Positions 44,532 through 53,543 of a stretch of 64,000 nucleotides of DNA are shown one piece after another (the first letter of the stretch is position 1; each line of letters begins with the position of its first letter). The notes beneath the pieces are model-generated. The model had not been told where the DNA came from. It did no database searches and saw nothing but the letters and a program-made list of their open reading frames with translations. The stretch comes from Pseudomonadota bacterium (GTDB taxonomy: Bacteria; Pseudomonadota; Alphaproteobacteria; Acetobacterales; Acetobacteraceae). The translations under genes were made by a program, and so were the position numbers. Location of the stretch: positions 124,001 through 188,000 of the forward strand of contig JAKADX010000002.1 of NCBI GenBank assembly GCA_021818505.1. The letters run 5' to 3'.

Positions 44532-44942
44532 TCAGCCGATCGGGATCTTCCGCGGCTGCAACTCCTTCGCCTTCGGCAGCGTCAGCGTCAGCACGCCGTC
44601 CTGCACCTGCGCCGCGATCCCCTCCTGGTCGATCTTGTTCGACAGCCTGAAGGCGCGCGCATAGTTGCCGACATTGTATTCGGTATAGACGGGTTCCATG
44701 CCTTCGTACTTGGCGAAGTCGATCCGCCCCTGCACGCGCAGCATGTCGTTTTCCAGCGACACCTCCACGTCCTTGCGCTCGACACCCGGCATCTCCAGCA
44801 CCAGCGTCAGCGCCGTGTCGGTTTCGTAGATATCGGCGGCGGGAATGAAGGTGCGGCCCGGCGTTGTCGTTTCTTCCTTGGCCGCGAGTTCCTGTTTCTC
44901 GCGCACCGCGAGTTCCTGTGCCTCGGACATCGTTCTCTCCAT
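44532..44942 (-). CDS. Hsp20/alpha-crystallin family small heat shock protein
   Basis: RTFIPAADIYETDTALTLVLEMPGVERKDVEVSLENDMLRVQGRIDF...YNVGNYARAFRLSNKIDQEGIAAQVQDGVLTLTLPKAKELQPRKIPI. Confidence 0.93.
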   Translation of the reverse strand: MERTMSEAQELAVREKQELAAKEETTTPGRTFIPAADIYETDTALTLVLEMPGVERKDVEVSLENDMLRVQGRIDFAKYEGMEPVYTEYNVGNYARAFRLSNKIDQEGIAAQVQDGVLTLTLPKAKELQPRKIPIG

Positions 44943-44950
44943 CGCTCGGA

Positions 44951-45415
44951 TCAGGCTAACGGAATGCGCCGCGGCTTGTCGCGCTCGGCGCGCGGCAGCA
45001 GCAGGGCCAGGATGCCATCGGTATAGGTCGCCTGCACCTTGTCGGCATCGACCTCGATCGGCAGCGTCAGCGCGCGATCGAAGCGGCCGACCGGCCGCTC
45101 GCGCCGATGCAGTCCGGCCTGTTCGGGGTAGCTGGTGGTCTTGCGGCCGGCGATGCGGATGGTGCGGCCCTTGACATGAATATCGAGCGCGGCGCGGTCG
45201 ATGCCCGGCAGTTCGGCGACCACGACGTAGTCATCGCCTTTGCGGAAGGCGTTGATCGGCGGAAACGCCCCGCCGCCGCTCGGCCCTGCCTCCAGCCAGT
45301 CACTCGCCCGCGAGGTATCGAGTGCCCGTTGCAGCCGCAGCAGTGCATCGAACGGATTGGGATAGAGTGCCATGACATCGCTCCCTGCGTGGACCTCGAA
45401 GTCGCGAACGGGCAC
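44951..45415 (-). CDS. Hsp20/alpha-crystallin family small heat shock protein
   Basis: FPPINAFRKGDDYVVVAELPGIDRAALDIHVKGRTIRIAGRKT...GRFDRALTLPIEVDADKVQATYTDGILALLLPRAERDKPRRIPL; alternative start ATG at ~45373. Confidence 0.92.
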   Translation of the reverse strand: MPVRDFEVHAGSDVMALYPNPFDALLRLQRALDTSRASDWLEAGPSGGGAFPPINAFRKGDDYVVVAELPGIDRAALDIHVKGRTIRIAGRKTTSYPEQAGLHRRERPVGRFDRALTLPIEVDADKVQATYTDGILALLLPRAERDKPRRIPLA

Positions 45416-45448
45416 GAACCGCGCACACGCTGCGGCTTCCGACGCCGA

Positions 45449-45480
45449 ACGAGCTAGGAAGGCGGACAGAGCGCATCAAG
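45449..45480 (-). promoter_or_regulatory. Candidate alphaproteobacterial sigma32-like promoter upstream of hsp20
   Basis: Reverse strand CTTG-N18-CCTAGCTCG, close to the CTTG-N17/18-CYTATNT pattern (one core mismatch). Confidence 0.35.
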
Positions 45481-45516
45481 GGTCCGGCGCCGCCATTCGC
45501 CACACGCCCATCACAA

Positions 45517-47847
45517 TCACGCATCCCGCGTCCCGGAGGTCGGAGCTGGCACCCCGGAGACGACGGCGATCGGTTGGTCCGGCCGGACCTCGTACGGCGT
45601 CCCGCCGACGCGGATCGTCAGACACTCTCCCGCTTCCAGGATCGCGCTGACGGCAGGGCCCGGCTGTTCGATGCGGATCTTCAGCCGCCTGCCGCGCCAT
45701 TGCAGGCGGAACCCGAGGCCGCGCCACTCCGCCGGCAGTTGCGGATCGAACGACAGTGTGCCCGACTGGACCGACACCCCGCCAAATCCCAGAATAGCCG
45801 TCTGCCACAGCCCGCCGAGGGCCGCGATGTGGACGCCATCGGCGCTGGCCGCGGCGGTGTCCGCGAAGTCAGTGGCCGCGGTTTCGCGAAAGTAGCGCAG
45901 GGCGAGAGCGGTATCGCCGAGACGGGCGGCGGCCAGCGCGTGCATGGGACGGCTGAGCGAACTGTCGTGCGCGCAGCGTGGCTCGTAGTAGCGAAAGTTG
46001 ACCGATTTTGCGGGAGGGTCGAATTCCTCCGGCAGCAGCGCCAGCAGCGCCACGACATCGGCCTGCTTGACGACCTGTGACCGCTTCGTCCGCTCCCGGC
46101 CGAGTGCGATATCCAGTGGCACGGTGCGTTCGGCATAATGGCGGAGGTCAATGTCCTCAAGCGTGAAGTATCCTGCAAACTGCTCGATCTTTCCGCTCTC
46201 CGGATCGAAGCCGGTCACCAGCGTATCCGCAGCGTCCCGCCATTGTTCGAGTTCCGCCTCGCTGGGTCCGATGCGCGCCGCCAGCGTCGCCCACCGCTGC
46301 GGCCATCGTTCGCGCAGCAGTGTCGCGACCTCCAGGCCACGCCGGATGTTCCAGCGCGCCATGATGTTTGTATAGGCATTGTCGTCGACATGCTCGTGAT
46401 ACTCATCCGGCCCGATGACGCCGCGGATGTGGCGCCGACCATCCGCCTCGCGCTGCGCGCGGCTCGCCCAGAAGCGCGCGGTCTCCAGCATGATCTCGGC
46501 GCCGGCGTTGAGCAGGAAATCCTCATCCGCGCTCACCAGCCAGTACTGCCAGACGGCGAAGGCGATGTCGGCGCTGATGTGCTGTTCCTGCGTGCCGCAG
46601 AGCACATCGACCGGCCGTCCGTCCAGGCCCAGGATCTGGGCCGGCGTCGTCTCCTCGCCGGTGTCGGCGGATTCCCAGGCGTACAGCGCACCGCGCCAGC
46701 CCATCCGCGCCGCCTTGGCGCGCGCATTGTCCAGCGTGCGATGGCGGTACATGAGCAGCGCGCGCGCGGCTTGGGGCCAGGTCAGCGTGTAGAACGGCAA
46801 AAGGAAGATCTCGGTGTCCCAGAACACGTGACCGAGATAGGCGTCGCCGGTGAGGGCACGCGCGCCGATCGAGACGCGGTCATCGTCGGGATTGGCGGCG
46901 CTGTTCAGATGATAGGCGGCGAACCGCAACGCCTGTTGCGCGGCCTCGTCGCCGTCCACCTCGATATCGCTGCACTGCCAGCGTTCGGCCCAGGCGGCCT
47001 CGTGCGCGGCAAGGACGCCGCGCCATCCGCTGCTCTGAGCGCGCGCGAGCGCCCGTAGCGCCGGCCCGCCGGGATCCGGCGCGCGCTCGTCGCCGCGCGC
47101 CACCGTGACGAACCGGGCGAGCGAGGCGACTTGTCCGGGGATCGATGTCCAGTGCCATGTCCATTTCAGGGGCGCGCGGGCGCTGGGCGCGCGCTGCGTG
47201 CCGTTGAGCCACAGCGACGCGGCGCTCGCCATCGCCAGGCTGTTGCCGGACACCTCGCTCCGCCAGACGCCCAGATCCTGCTCCAGCCGTACCGCATCGA
47301 GACCGAGGCCCATCTCGTCAAACTGGGCCTCGACCGTCACCGCCACCCGCGGCGCCTCGACATCGAGCGTGAGGAGTTGCAAGCCGACATCTCGCTCGGC
47401 CTGCGACACCAGGCGCAGCGTTCGGACGTGGACGATGCCGGCGGCGGCGTCGCGCTGGCGCCAGTCGCTGATCAACACGCCGCGTCGCATGTCGAGCCTG
47501 CGGCGGTGGGAGATCAGACTGGCGGTGCGAAGCACCAGCAGTTTCCCGTTCAGATGGATGTGGATGCGCAGCCAGTCCGCGACCGGCACCAGGGCCGGCA
47601 CGGGCGGCTCGATATTGGGTGTGTCGAACAGGCCCGCGACGTAGGTGCGCGGAGAGGACGCCCATTGCAGGGAGTGCATCCAGGACAGCCACATCGGACC
47701 GCGACTGACGCTGCGCGCGCCGCGCACGCCGAGGAAGCCGTTGCCGACGGCGAAGCGTGATTCGCTGGAACGCTCGCGGATCGGATCGTAGCCGTCCTCC
47801 ACCAGGACCCAGTCGGGATCGGGGGTTGGCTCAAGTGCGTGCTGCAT
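45517..47847 (-). CDS. Glycoside hydrolase family 65 protein (disaccharide phosphorylase-like)
   Basis: ESRFAVGNGFLGVRG ... HVFWDTEIFLLPFYTLTWPQAARALLMYRHRTLDNARAKAARMGWRGALYAWESADTGEETTP ... VIGPDEYHEHVDDNAYTNIMARWNI. Confidence 0.92.
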   Translation of the reverse strand: MQHALEPTPDPDWVLVEDGYDPIRERSSESRFAVGNGFLGVRGARSVSRGPMWLSWMHSLQWASSPRTYVAGLFDTPNIEPPVPALVPVADWLRIHIHLNGKLLVLRTASLISHRRRLDMRRGVLISDWRQRDAAAGIVHVRTLRLVSQAERDVGLQLLTLDVEAPRVAVTVEAQFDEMGLGLDAVRLEQDLGVWRSEVSGNSLAMASAASLWLNGTQRAPSARAPLKWTWHWTSIPGQVASLARFVTVARGDERAPDPGGPALRALARAQSSGWRGVLAAHEAAWAERWQCSDIEVDGDEAAQQALRFAAYHLNSAANPDDDRVSIGARALTGDAYLGHVFWDTEIFLLPFYTLTWPQAARALLMYRHRTLDNARAKAARMGWRGALYAWESADTGEETTPAQILGLDGRPVDVLCGTQEQHISADIAFAVWQYWLVSADEDFLLNAGAEIMLETARFWASRAQREADGRRHIRGVIGPDEYHEHVDDNAYTNIMARWNIRRGLEVATLLRERWPQRWATLAARIGPSEAELEQWRDAADTLVTGFDPESGKIEQFAGYFTLEDIDLRHYAERTVPLDIALGRERTKRSQVVKQADVVALLALLPEEFDPPAKSVNFRYYEPRCAHDSSLSRPMHALAAARLGDTALALRYFRETAATDFADTAAASADGVHIAALGGLWQTAILGFGGVSVQSGTLSFDPQLPAEWRGLGFRLQWRGRRLKIRIEQPGPAVSAILEAGECLTIRVGGTPYEVRPDQPIAVVSGVPAPTSGTRDA

Positions 47848-47860
47848 CCTTCGGCCTCCG

Positions 47861-48592
47861 CTACGCCGGCTGAACCCCGAGCCGGCCGGCCGCGAGAGCG
47901 TCAACCGGGACGTCGTCCAGGCTCGTCACCACCAGATCGGCCCCGGCGTCGCGGAGCAGCGCCGCGTCGGCGTGCCGGGCAATGCCCAGTGCGCTCATTC
48001 GGCCCGCCTTTGCGGCCGCGATCCCCGCCGGCGCATCCTCGACCACCAGGCAGCGCTCCGGCGGCAGCCCCAGCTCCGCTGCCGCCAGCAGGAACAGGTC
48101 GGGGGCGGGCTTGCCGTGCGGCACGTCGCGACCGCTCAGGTCGGCATCGAACAGCGCGGGCAGCGACTCCCCCGCGTCGAGGCGCACGCGCCGCATCATC
48201 CGCGCGGCATTCTTCGATGATGAGGCCAACGCAAGGCGCAACCCACGTGCCCGCAGCGCGCGGATGAAGCGCAGCGCGTCCGGAAACGCGGTGAAACTGC
48301 CCGCCTCGATCAACTGCTCGACGCGCCGTTGCTTCCGCTCGGCATAGAGCGGAGCGAGCCGCGCCGCATCCGGCACGCCCAGTTCCTCCAGAACCGCACG
48401 CGCGCCGGCCAGCCGCGGTTTGCCCGCGACATGGGCCTGATACAGCCTGCTGGTCAGGCGCGCCGGGTCCGCGAAACCGGCAAGCGTTTCCCGCCAGGCC
48501 CGCTCATGCGGGGAATCGACGATCACGCCGTCAACGTCGAAGATGACGCCGCCCAGCGGCCGGCGACCGCGAACCTCCGCCTGTGCTGACAT
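47861..48592 (-). CDS. Beta-phosphoglucomutase family HAD hydrolase
   Basis: GGVIFDVDGVIVDSPHERAWRETL...RLALASSSKNAARMM...GKPAPDLFLLAAAELGLPPERCLVVEDAPAGIAAAKAGRM. Confidence 0.9.
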   Translation of the reverse strand: MSAQAEVRGRRPLGGVIFDVDGVIVDSPHERAWRETLAGFADPARLTSRLYQAHVAGKPRLAGARAVLEELGVPDAARLAPLYAERKQRRVEQLIEAGSFTAFPDALRFIRALRARGLRLALASSSKNAARMMRRVRLDAGESLPALFDADLSGRDVPHGKPAPDLFLLAAAELGLPPERCLVVEDAPAGIAAAKAGRMSALGIARHADAALLRDAGADLVVTSLDDVPVDALAAGRLGVQPA

Positions 48593-48651
48593 GCGCCGGG
48601 TTCCGTGACAGGGCCTGCGGGACCTGATGCCCAAGCGGCACCGGCCGGGCA

Positions 48652-48665
48652 TTGATCCAAGTTAA
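48652..48665 (-). promoter_or_regulatory. Candidate CRP/FNR-family (FNR/FixK-like) box upstream of beta-PGM/GH65 genes
   Basis: TTGATCCAAGTTAA vs TTGAT-N4-ATCAA (8/10), about 60 nt upstream of the 48592 start. Confidence 0.35.
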
Positions 48666-48739
48666 AATGCGCCGTGCCCGCAACCTGCCGGGCGACCGAA
48701 GCCCGGCACGGTCCGACGGACAATGCCCCCGTTAGGTGG

Positions 48740-49459
48740 TCAGAACTCCGGCCGGACAGGGCGGCCGCGGCGGGCGGTGGTACCTCGGGCGATCGGGTCC
48801 GGCTGGCGGCCCGGGTCGCGTGCGTGCTCGGCGGCGAGCGGGATTGCTGCCGCGGCCGCGAAAGCGCGGTCCAAGGTCGTCAGTCGATCGACGAACTGGC
48901 GGGTGACCCGCTGATTCGTCCGATCTTCCCCGAGTAGGTCCGCCGTGCGCCGGTCCCGCTGGACGATGGCGCGCAGCATGTCGGCCGCCAGCGCCTTGAA
49001 CCCGTCGAGCAGTCCGAACACCAGCCACGGACTTGCCAGGACCGCCGACCGTGCCCGGGACGGGTCCACAATGGCCTCTTCCAGCCGAGGTTCGAGGGAC
49101 ATGAGAATGCGGGTCACGATGGCGGCCGCGATGGTCCCGACATCGTCGAGCAGCAGGCGGATGTCCTGGGCGGTCAGCAGGAGTTCCGTCGGCAGCTCGC
49201 ACCGCGACGATCCTTCCGCCAGGCTGACCAGGAGTTCGGCAAACCTGTGGAACAGCACAAGCGTGCATCGCAGCTCGCGTGTCGTGGCGGCTTCATCGTG
49301 GTCGGGAAAGCAGATCGGTCTCGCGGAAAATGGAACGATCCATGCCCCGCGTTGCCCGCCGGCCTCACCAGGCCCTGCCGCCGGGCCCTCGGCCGGTGCC
49401 GCCGCCGATGCACGGTCCCGGCAGGCGACCAGGGCAAGTCTCCGGTCATGCGGTGTCAT
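48740..49459 (-). CDS. Hypothetical protein, mostly helical, no recognised family
   Basis: MTPHDRRLALVACRD...LRCTLVLFHRFAELLVSLAEGSSRCELPTELLLTAQDIRLLLDDVGTIAAAIVTRILMSLEPRLEEAIVDPSRARS...; single long ORF in YcaO neighbourhood. Confidence 0.6.
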   Translation of the reverse strand: MTPHDRRLALVACRDRASAAAPAEGPAAGPGEAGGQRGAWIVPFSARPICFPDHDEAATTRELRCTLVLFHRFAELLVSLAEGSSRCELPTELLLTAQDIRLLLDDVGTIAAAIVTRILMSLEPRLEEAIVDPSRARSAVLASPWLVFGLLDGFKALAADMLRAIVQRDRRTADLLGEDRTNQRVTRQFVDRLTTLDRAFAAAAAIPLAAEHARDPGRQPDPIARGTTARRGRPVRPEF

Positions 49460-49540
49460 GCTGGCCTCCGAGCGCAACCCTCGGGCGGAGCATCCGAGGC
49501 GCAGCGTGAGCGATGCGTGAGTCGGCGCTTTGGTCGCGGT

Positions 49541-50017
49541 TCACGGGAGGGCGGGCGCGGCCTGGAGAAACTCATCGGTCCACGGGACCCGCGTCGCCCA
49601 AAGTCGCCAGGGGCGTCCGTCGGCGCAGATCCCGTGACCGTGCAGTCGCAGATTGCCGCCGGCGCCGCTCAGCACGAGGCAACCGTGCAGCGCGAGAAAG
49701 CGCCCGGCGACGCCGATGCCGCAGGGCAACTCCAGGGCGATCCGGAAGCTCTGCGGCGCGCCCCCGGCCAGCGCCTCGCGCAGGATGGCCAGCGCCGTCT
49801 GGCGCGGTGCCAGACCGATCGGCAGGGGACAGTTGCCCGGCGCCCGAACGAGCGTCCGCGCGAGACTGAGATATCTGCCCCCGTCGCCCCAGCGCGAGAC
49901 GATGATCCATTCCTGCAACCGGGCACGGCCGGGTCGCCAGATCCGTGTCCGCATCGCCACCACGAATCCCACATCGTCGCCGCGCGTCATGGGGCTGGGC
50001 CGTTTCGCATCGCTCAT
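49541..50017 (-). CDS. Hypothetical protein divergent from YcaO gene
   Basis: MSDAKRPSPMTRGDDVGFVVAMRTRIWRPGRARLQEWIIVSRWGDGGRYLSLARTLVRAPGNCPLPIGLAPRQTALAILREALAGG...; 42-nt start-to-start gap to YcaO gene. Confidence 0.6.
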   Translation of the reverse strand: MSDAKRPSPMTRGDDVGFVVAMRTRIWRPGRARLQEWIIVSRWGDGGRYLSLARTLVRAPGNCPLPIGLAPRQTALAILREALAGGAPQSFRIALELPCGIGVAGRFLALHGCLVLSGAGGNLRLHGHGICADGRPWRLWATRVPWTDEFLQAAPALP

Positions 50018-50059
50018 GACGACATTGACGCCTGTTGAGCGTGATGCGAGCGTGAACCC

Positions 50060-51346
50060 ATGCTGACCTATCGGACCGCGGCCGACAGCCTGGGGCATGG
50101 CGGACCAGGCGATCCGGCGGCGGCCGACCTGATCGCGCGGCTTGCGTACGATGATGGTCGTTCGGAAGCCGCGCCGCACCGCGCCGCCATGCTGCGCGCG
50201 GCGGGAGAGTTCAGCAGCATCTTTTCCGTCCCGTCCCCGGACGCGCCGGGGCTGACGGTGCTGGGGGCGCTGGCCGACGACCGAACCGCCGTCTCGGGTG
50301 CCGGCGCGAGCTTTCGGGATGCGTTCGAAGCCTGCGTGGGGGAGGGGATCGAGGCGCTGTCCCGGCGCGCGCAACCCGCGCAGCAGGTCGTGCGCATGGC
50401 CATCGAGGAAGCTCTTGCCGACGCCGCGCCGGCCCTGCGCGAGGTGTGGGAGGGGCTGCGGCCGTTTTGCCGCGATCCGACAACACGGGAAATTGACTGG
50501 TTGCGGGCGGCTGACCTGTCGGACGGCAGCGGCGTCTGGGTGCCGGCCGATCTCTGCCTGCGACGCCCTCTGCACGCGCGGCAGATCGACCTGCCCTGGC
50601 CCCTGAGCACCGGCTGCGCGGCCGCGCCGGACCGGGCGAGCGCGACGCTGGCGGGCTTGCTGGAACTGGTGGAACGCGATGCCGTCGCGCTGTGGTGGCG
50701 CGGCGGTCGGCGGGCACGGCTTCTGGCCCCGGACGCCACCGCGCATGGGCAGGCGGCGGCGCTCCTCGGCCGGCTGCGCGGCGGGGCGGCCGGGCGGCGC
50801 ACCTGGCTGCTCGACATCACCTCCGACCTAGCGGTGCCGGTGATGGCCGCCGTCTCCTGCGACGCCGCTGGGCTGGGCGTCTGCTGCGGCATGGCGGCCC
50901 GTCCGACGCTCGCGGCGGCGGCGTGCCGGGCAGTCGTGGAACTCTGCCAGATGGAGGCGGCGGTCCGGCTTGCCCAGGCCAAGCTGGCGGCGCGCGGCGA
51001 AGGCGCGTTGAGCGAGATCGACCGCCGCCATCTTCGCCGCTTTTCCGATATCCGGGTGAGCGACTGCGCGGCCCTGCATCCGCTTGCGCCGCCGGCGCCG
51101 TCTTGCGACCTTCCCGCCGCTCACCCGGTCGCAGCCCTCGGCGCGGTTCGGGCACGGCTGGCCGCTGTCGGCCTGGCACCCTGTGCCATGGACCTGACAC
51201 GGGACGCATTCGCGATCCCTGTCGTGCGCGTTATCTGTCCGGGGCTGCAGCCCGATCCCTCGGCCCCGCCGACGCCTCGGCTGCGTGAGGCGATTGCCGC
51301 GGCGGGTGGCGCCCCTCCCGCGTGTGCCGACATCCCGGTGCTCTAG
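50060..51346 (+). CDS. YcaO-family ATP-dependent enzyme
   Basis: GASFRDAFEACVGEGIEALSRRA; LSTGCAAAPDRASATLAGLLELVERDAVALWW; GMAARPTLAAAACRAVVELCQMEAAVR; LAPCAMDLTRDAFAIPVVRVICPGLQP - all diagnostic YcaO segments. Confidence 0.9.
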   Translation: MLTYRTAADSLGHGGPGDPAAADLIARLAYDDGRSEAAPHRAAMLRAAGEFSSIFSVPSPDAPGLTVLGALADDRTAVSGAGASFRDAFEACVGEGIEALSRRAQPAQQVVRMAIEEALADAAPALREVWEGLRPFCRDPTTREIDWLRAADLSDGSGVWVPADLCLRRPLHARQIDLPWPLSTGCAAAPDRASATLAGLLELVERDAVALWWRGGRRARLLAPDATAHGQAAALLGRLRGGAAGRRTWLLDITSDLAVPVMAAVSCDAAGLGVCCGMAARPTLAAAACRAVVELCQMEAAVRLAQAKLAARGEGALSEIDRRHLRRFSDIRVSDCAALHPLAPPAPSCDLPAAHPVAALGAVRARLAAVGLAPCAMDLTRDAFAIPVVRVICPGLQPDPSAPPTPRLREAIAAAGGAPPACADIPVL

Positions 51347-51424
51347 AGCGACAGTCGAATTGCGATTGAATGAAATAGCGATAAGGTGCCATCTCGAGCA
51401 CAAGAATCCGCGGACCGGCCATCG

Positions 51425-53503
51425 ATGACCGATCTTCCCCGCGTCTCGGCTGCCCCTGACTGGCGCGTCTCCTCAAAGCCGGGCTGGCTGAGCGTGTCGT
51501 TGCTTGGCGGTGTTTCGTTGAGCTTCGCGGGCCGTGACGTCCGCGTCAACGGCCGCAAGGCGCGGGCGATCCTGGCCTACCTGGCCCTCAGCGGCACCGG
51601 GGAGGAAGCGCGCGAGCGGCTGGCTGGGCTGCTGTGGAGCGAGTCGAACGAGGAGAAGGCACGCGCGACACTGCGGCAGGTCATCCATGGCCTGCGAGAG
51701 ACGCTCATTGGCTACGGGTGCGACGCGCTGCGTCCGATGCGCCTCGCCGTGGGGCTCGAGCGGGACATCCTGCGTGTGGACGTGGCGGAGCTGCTGAGCG
51801 CGGTTCAGGCCGGCGAGGCGCCCGAGGTGCTGTTGCAGGAGCAGCGGCTTCCCGACGCGCTGCTTGCGGGCTTCGAGGACCTTGATCCCGCGTTCCATGT
51901 CTGGTTGCTCGCCCGGCGGCAGGCATTGCACGACCAGTTGGTGCAGGCGCTCGAGAACGGCTACCGCAATGCCGCCAAGCCGCGAAAGGCGCGCAGGCGT
52001 CTCGCGGCGGCCGCGCAGCGACTCGACCCGACGCATGAAGAAGCCTGCCGCGTTTTTATGCTCTGCGCCGCCGAAGAAGGTGACACCGCGGCCGCGCTGC
52101 GCGCCTACAACGATCTCTGGACGTTGCTGGAGCAGGAGTACGACTGCGAGCCGTCGATCCCGACCCAGGAGCTTGTCGCGGATATCAAGCTCGGCAAGTA
52201 CGACACTGCCGCGCCGACGGGCGTGGCCGAGGAAGTGCAGCAGTTGCTGGTGCCGGACCGACCGGCTGTGCCCGCCAGGCCGCGCCAGGCGTCGCCCCCA
52301 CGCACGGCCGTGCAGGTGGCCGCTTTCGGTGTGACCGGTGTAAGCCAGGACCGGATGCACCTCGTCACCGGCTTCCGGCACGAGCTGATCGCCTGCCTGG
52401 TTCGTTTCCGCGAATGGTCGGTCATCGATTCAGGCGTGCCGGTCAGCGAGGAAATGCCGGGCTTCACGCGCTTTCTGGTGGAAGCGAACGCCTACCAGGC
52501 GGGTGCCGCCATCCATGTCGTGCTCACGCTGCGCGATTGCGAAGCGGCCAAGTTCGTGTGGAGCGAGCGTTTCGAACTGCGGCTGGAAAGATGGTTCGAG
52601 GCGCAGCAGCGGATCGTGCGGCGGATCGCAGGAACGATGAACGCCCAGGTCTCCACGGAACGGCTGATGCGGCTTGCCGCCGAGCCGGATGTCTCGCCCG
52701 ATGTCTATGACTGCTGGTTACGCGGCCAGGAGATGATCCGATTCTTCGGGGCCGATCAATGGAACGAGGCCGCGCGCCTGTTCGCCGAGACGATCGAGCG
52801 GGCGCCGAACTTTTCACCACCGTATTCCAGCCTCGTCCAAATGAACAACGCCATGCACATCGTGCATCCGGGCATCTGGCGGGACGCCGGCAAGGCCGCT
52901 CGTACCCTCAATCTTGCGCGCCGTGCTGCGGATCTTGACCCGCTCGATTCCCGCGCGCAACTCTGCCTGGGGTGGTCGCTTGCGATGTGCGGGCACTACG
53001 TGCAGGCGGCGGTTCACATGCATCTTGCCTGCGAGCTGAACCCCAACGACCCATGGACGCTGATCTCGGCTGCGCTGTTCCATGCCTACGATGGCGATTT
53101 CGGCGTCGCGAGCGATCTCATGCGCCAATCGTTCGAGAGTACGCTTTCGCCCACTCGTACTCATTGGGGTTATGCGGTCAGCGTCGCGTACCTGATCGGC
53201 GACCATGCGGGGGCGATCACGGCATGTGACCGTTCGGAAGACGTGATCATCAATCTGCCGGCGTGGCGGGCGGCGGCGCTGCATCGCCTCGGCCGACAGG
53301 ACGAAGCCGAGAACCACGCGCGGCGCTTTCTGGAGAGTGCCCGCGCGAGCTGGACGGACGAGGGCACACCCACCGATGAAGCGATCGGGCGGTGGCTGCT
53401 GCACCTGTATCCGATCAGTCGGCCGGAGGTCTGGGAGTATTTCCGCCAGGGCGTTCGCGGCGCCGGCATCCCGACGGCCGGGATCGCGCATCACGAGTGG
53501 TAG
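51425..53503 (+). CDS. SARP/BTAD-type transcriptional regulator with C-terminal TPR region
   Basis: LSVSLLGGVSLSFAGRDVRVNGRKARAILAYLALSGTGEEARERLAGLLWSESNEEKARATLRQVIHGLRETL (winged helix); BTAD LLARRQALHDQLVQALENGYR...YNDLWTLLEQEYDCEPS; TPR-like C-terminus. Confidence 0.85.
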   Translation: MTDLPRVSAAPDWRVSSKPGWLSVSLLGGVSLSFAGRDVRVNGRKARAILAYLALSGTGEEARERLAGLLWSESNEEKARATLRQVIHGLRETLIGYGCDALRPMRLAVGLERDILRVDVAELLSAVQAGEAPEVLLQEQRLPDALLAGFEDLDPAFHVWLLARRQALHDQLVQALENGYRNAAKPRKARRRLAAAAQRLDPTHEEACRVFMLCAAEEGDTAAALRAYNDLWTLLEQEYDCEPSIPTQELVADIKLGKYDTAAPTGVAEEVQQLLVPDRPAVPARPRQASPPRTAVQVAAFGVTGVSQDRMHLVTGFRHELIACLVRFREWSVIDSGVPVSEEMPGFTRFLVEANAYQAGAAIHVVLTLRDCEAAKFVWSERFELRLERWFEAQQRIVRRIAGTMNAQVSTERLMRLAAEPDVSPDVYDCWLRGQEMIRFFGADQWNEAARLFAETIERAPNFSPPYSSLVQMNNAMHIVHPGIWRDAGKAARTLNLARRAADLDPLDSRAQLCLGWSLAMCGHYVQAAVHMHLACELNPNDPWTLISAALFHAYDGDFGVASDLMRQSFESTLSPTRTHWGYAVSVAYLIGDHAGAITACDRSEDVIINLPAWRAAALHRLGRQDEAENHARRFLESARASWTDEGTPTDEAIGRWLLHLYPISRPEVWEYFRQGVRGAGIPTAGIAHHEW

Positions 53504-53543
53504 GATGGGCAATTCCCCGCGCGGGGCGGCGCGCCGGCGCCCG

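Noticed and set aside
48668-48736. 22-codon + strand ORF (MRRARNLPGDRSPARSDGQCPR*) as a YcaO precursor peptide
   Set aside because: Arg-rich, no leader/core character, no clear RBS, more than 1 kb from YcaO; not supportable.
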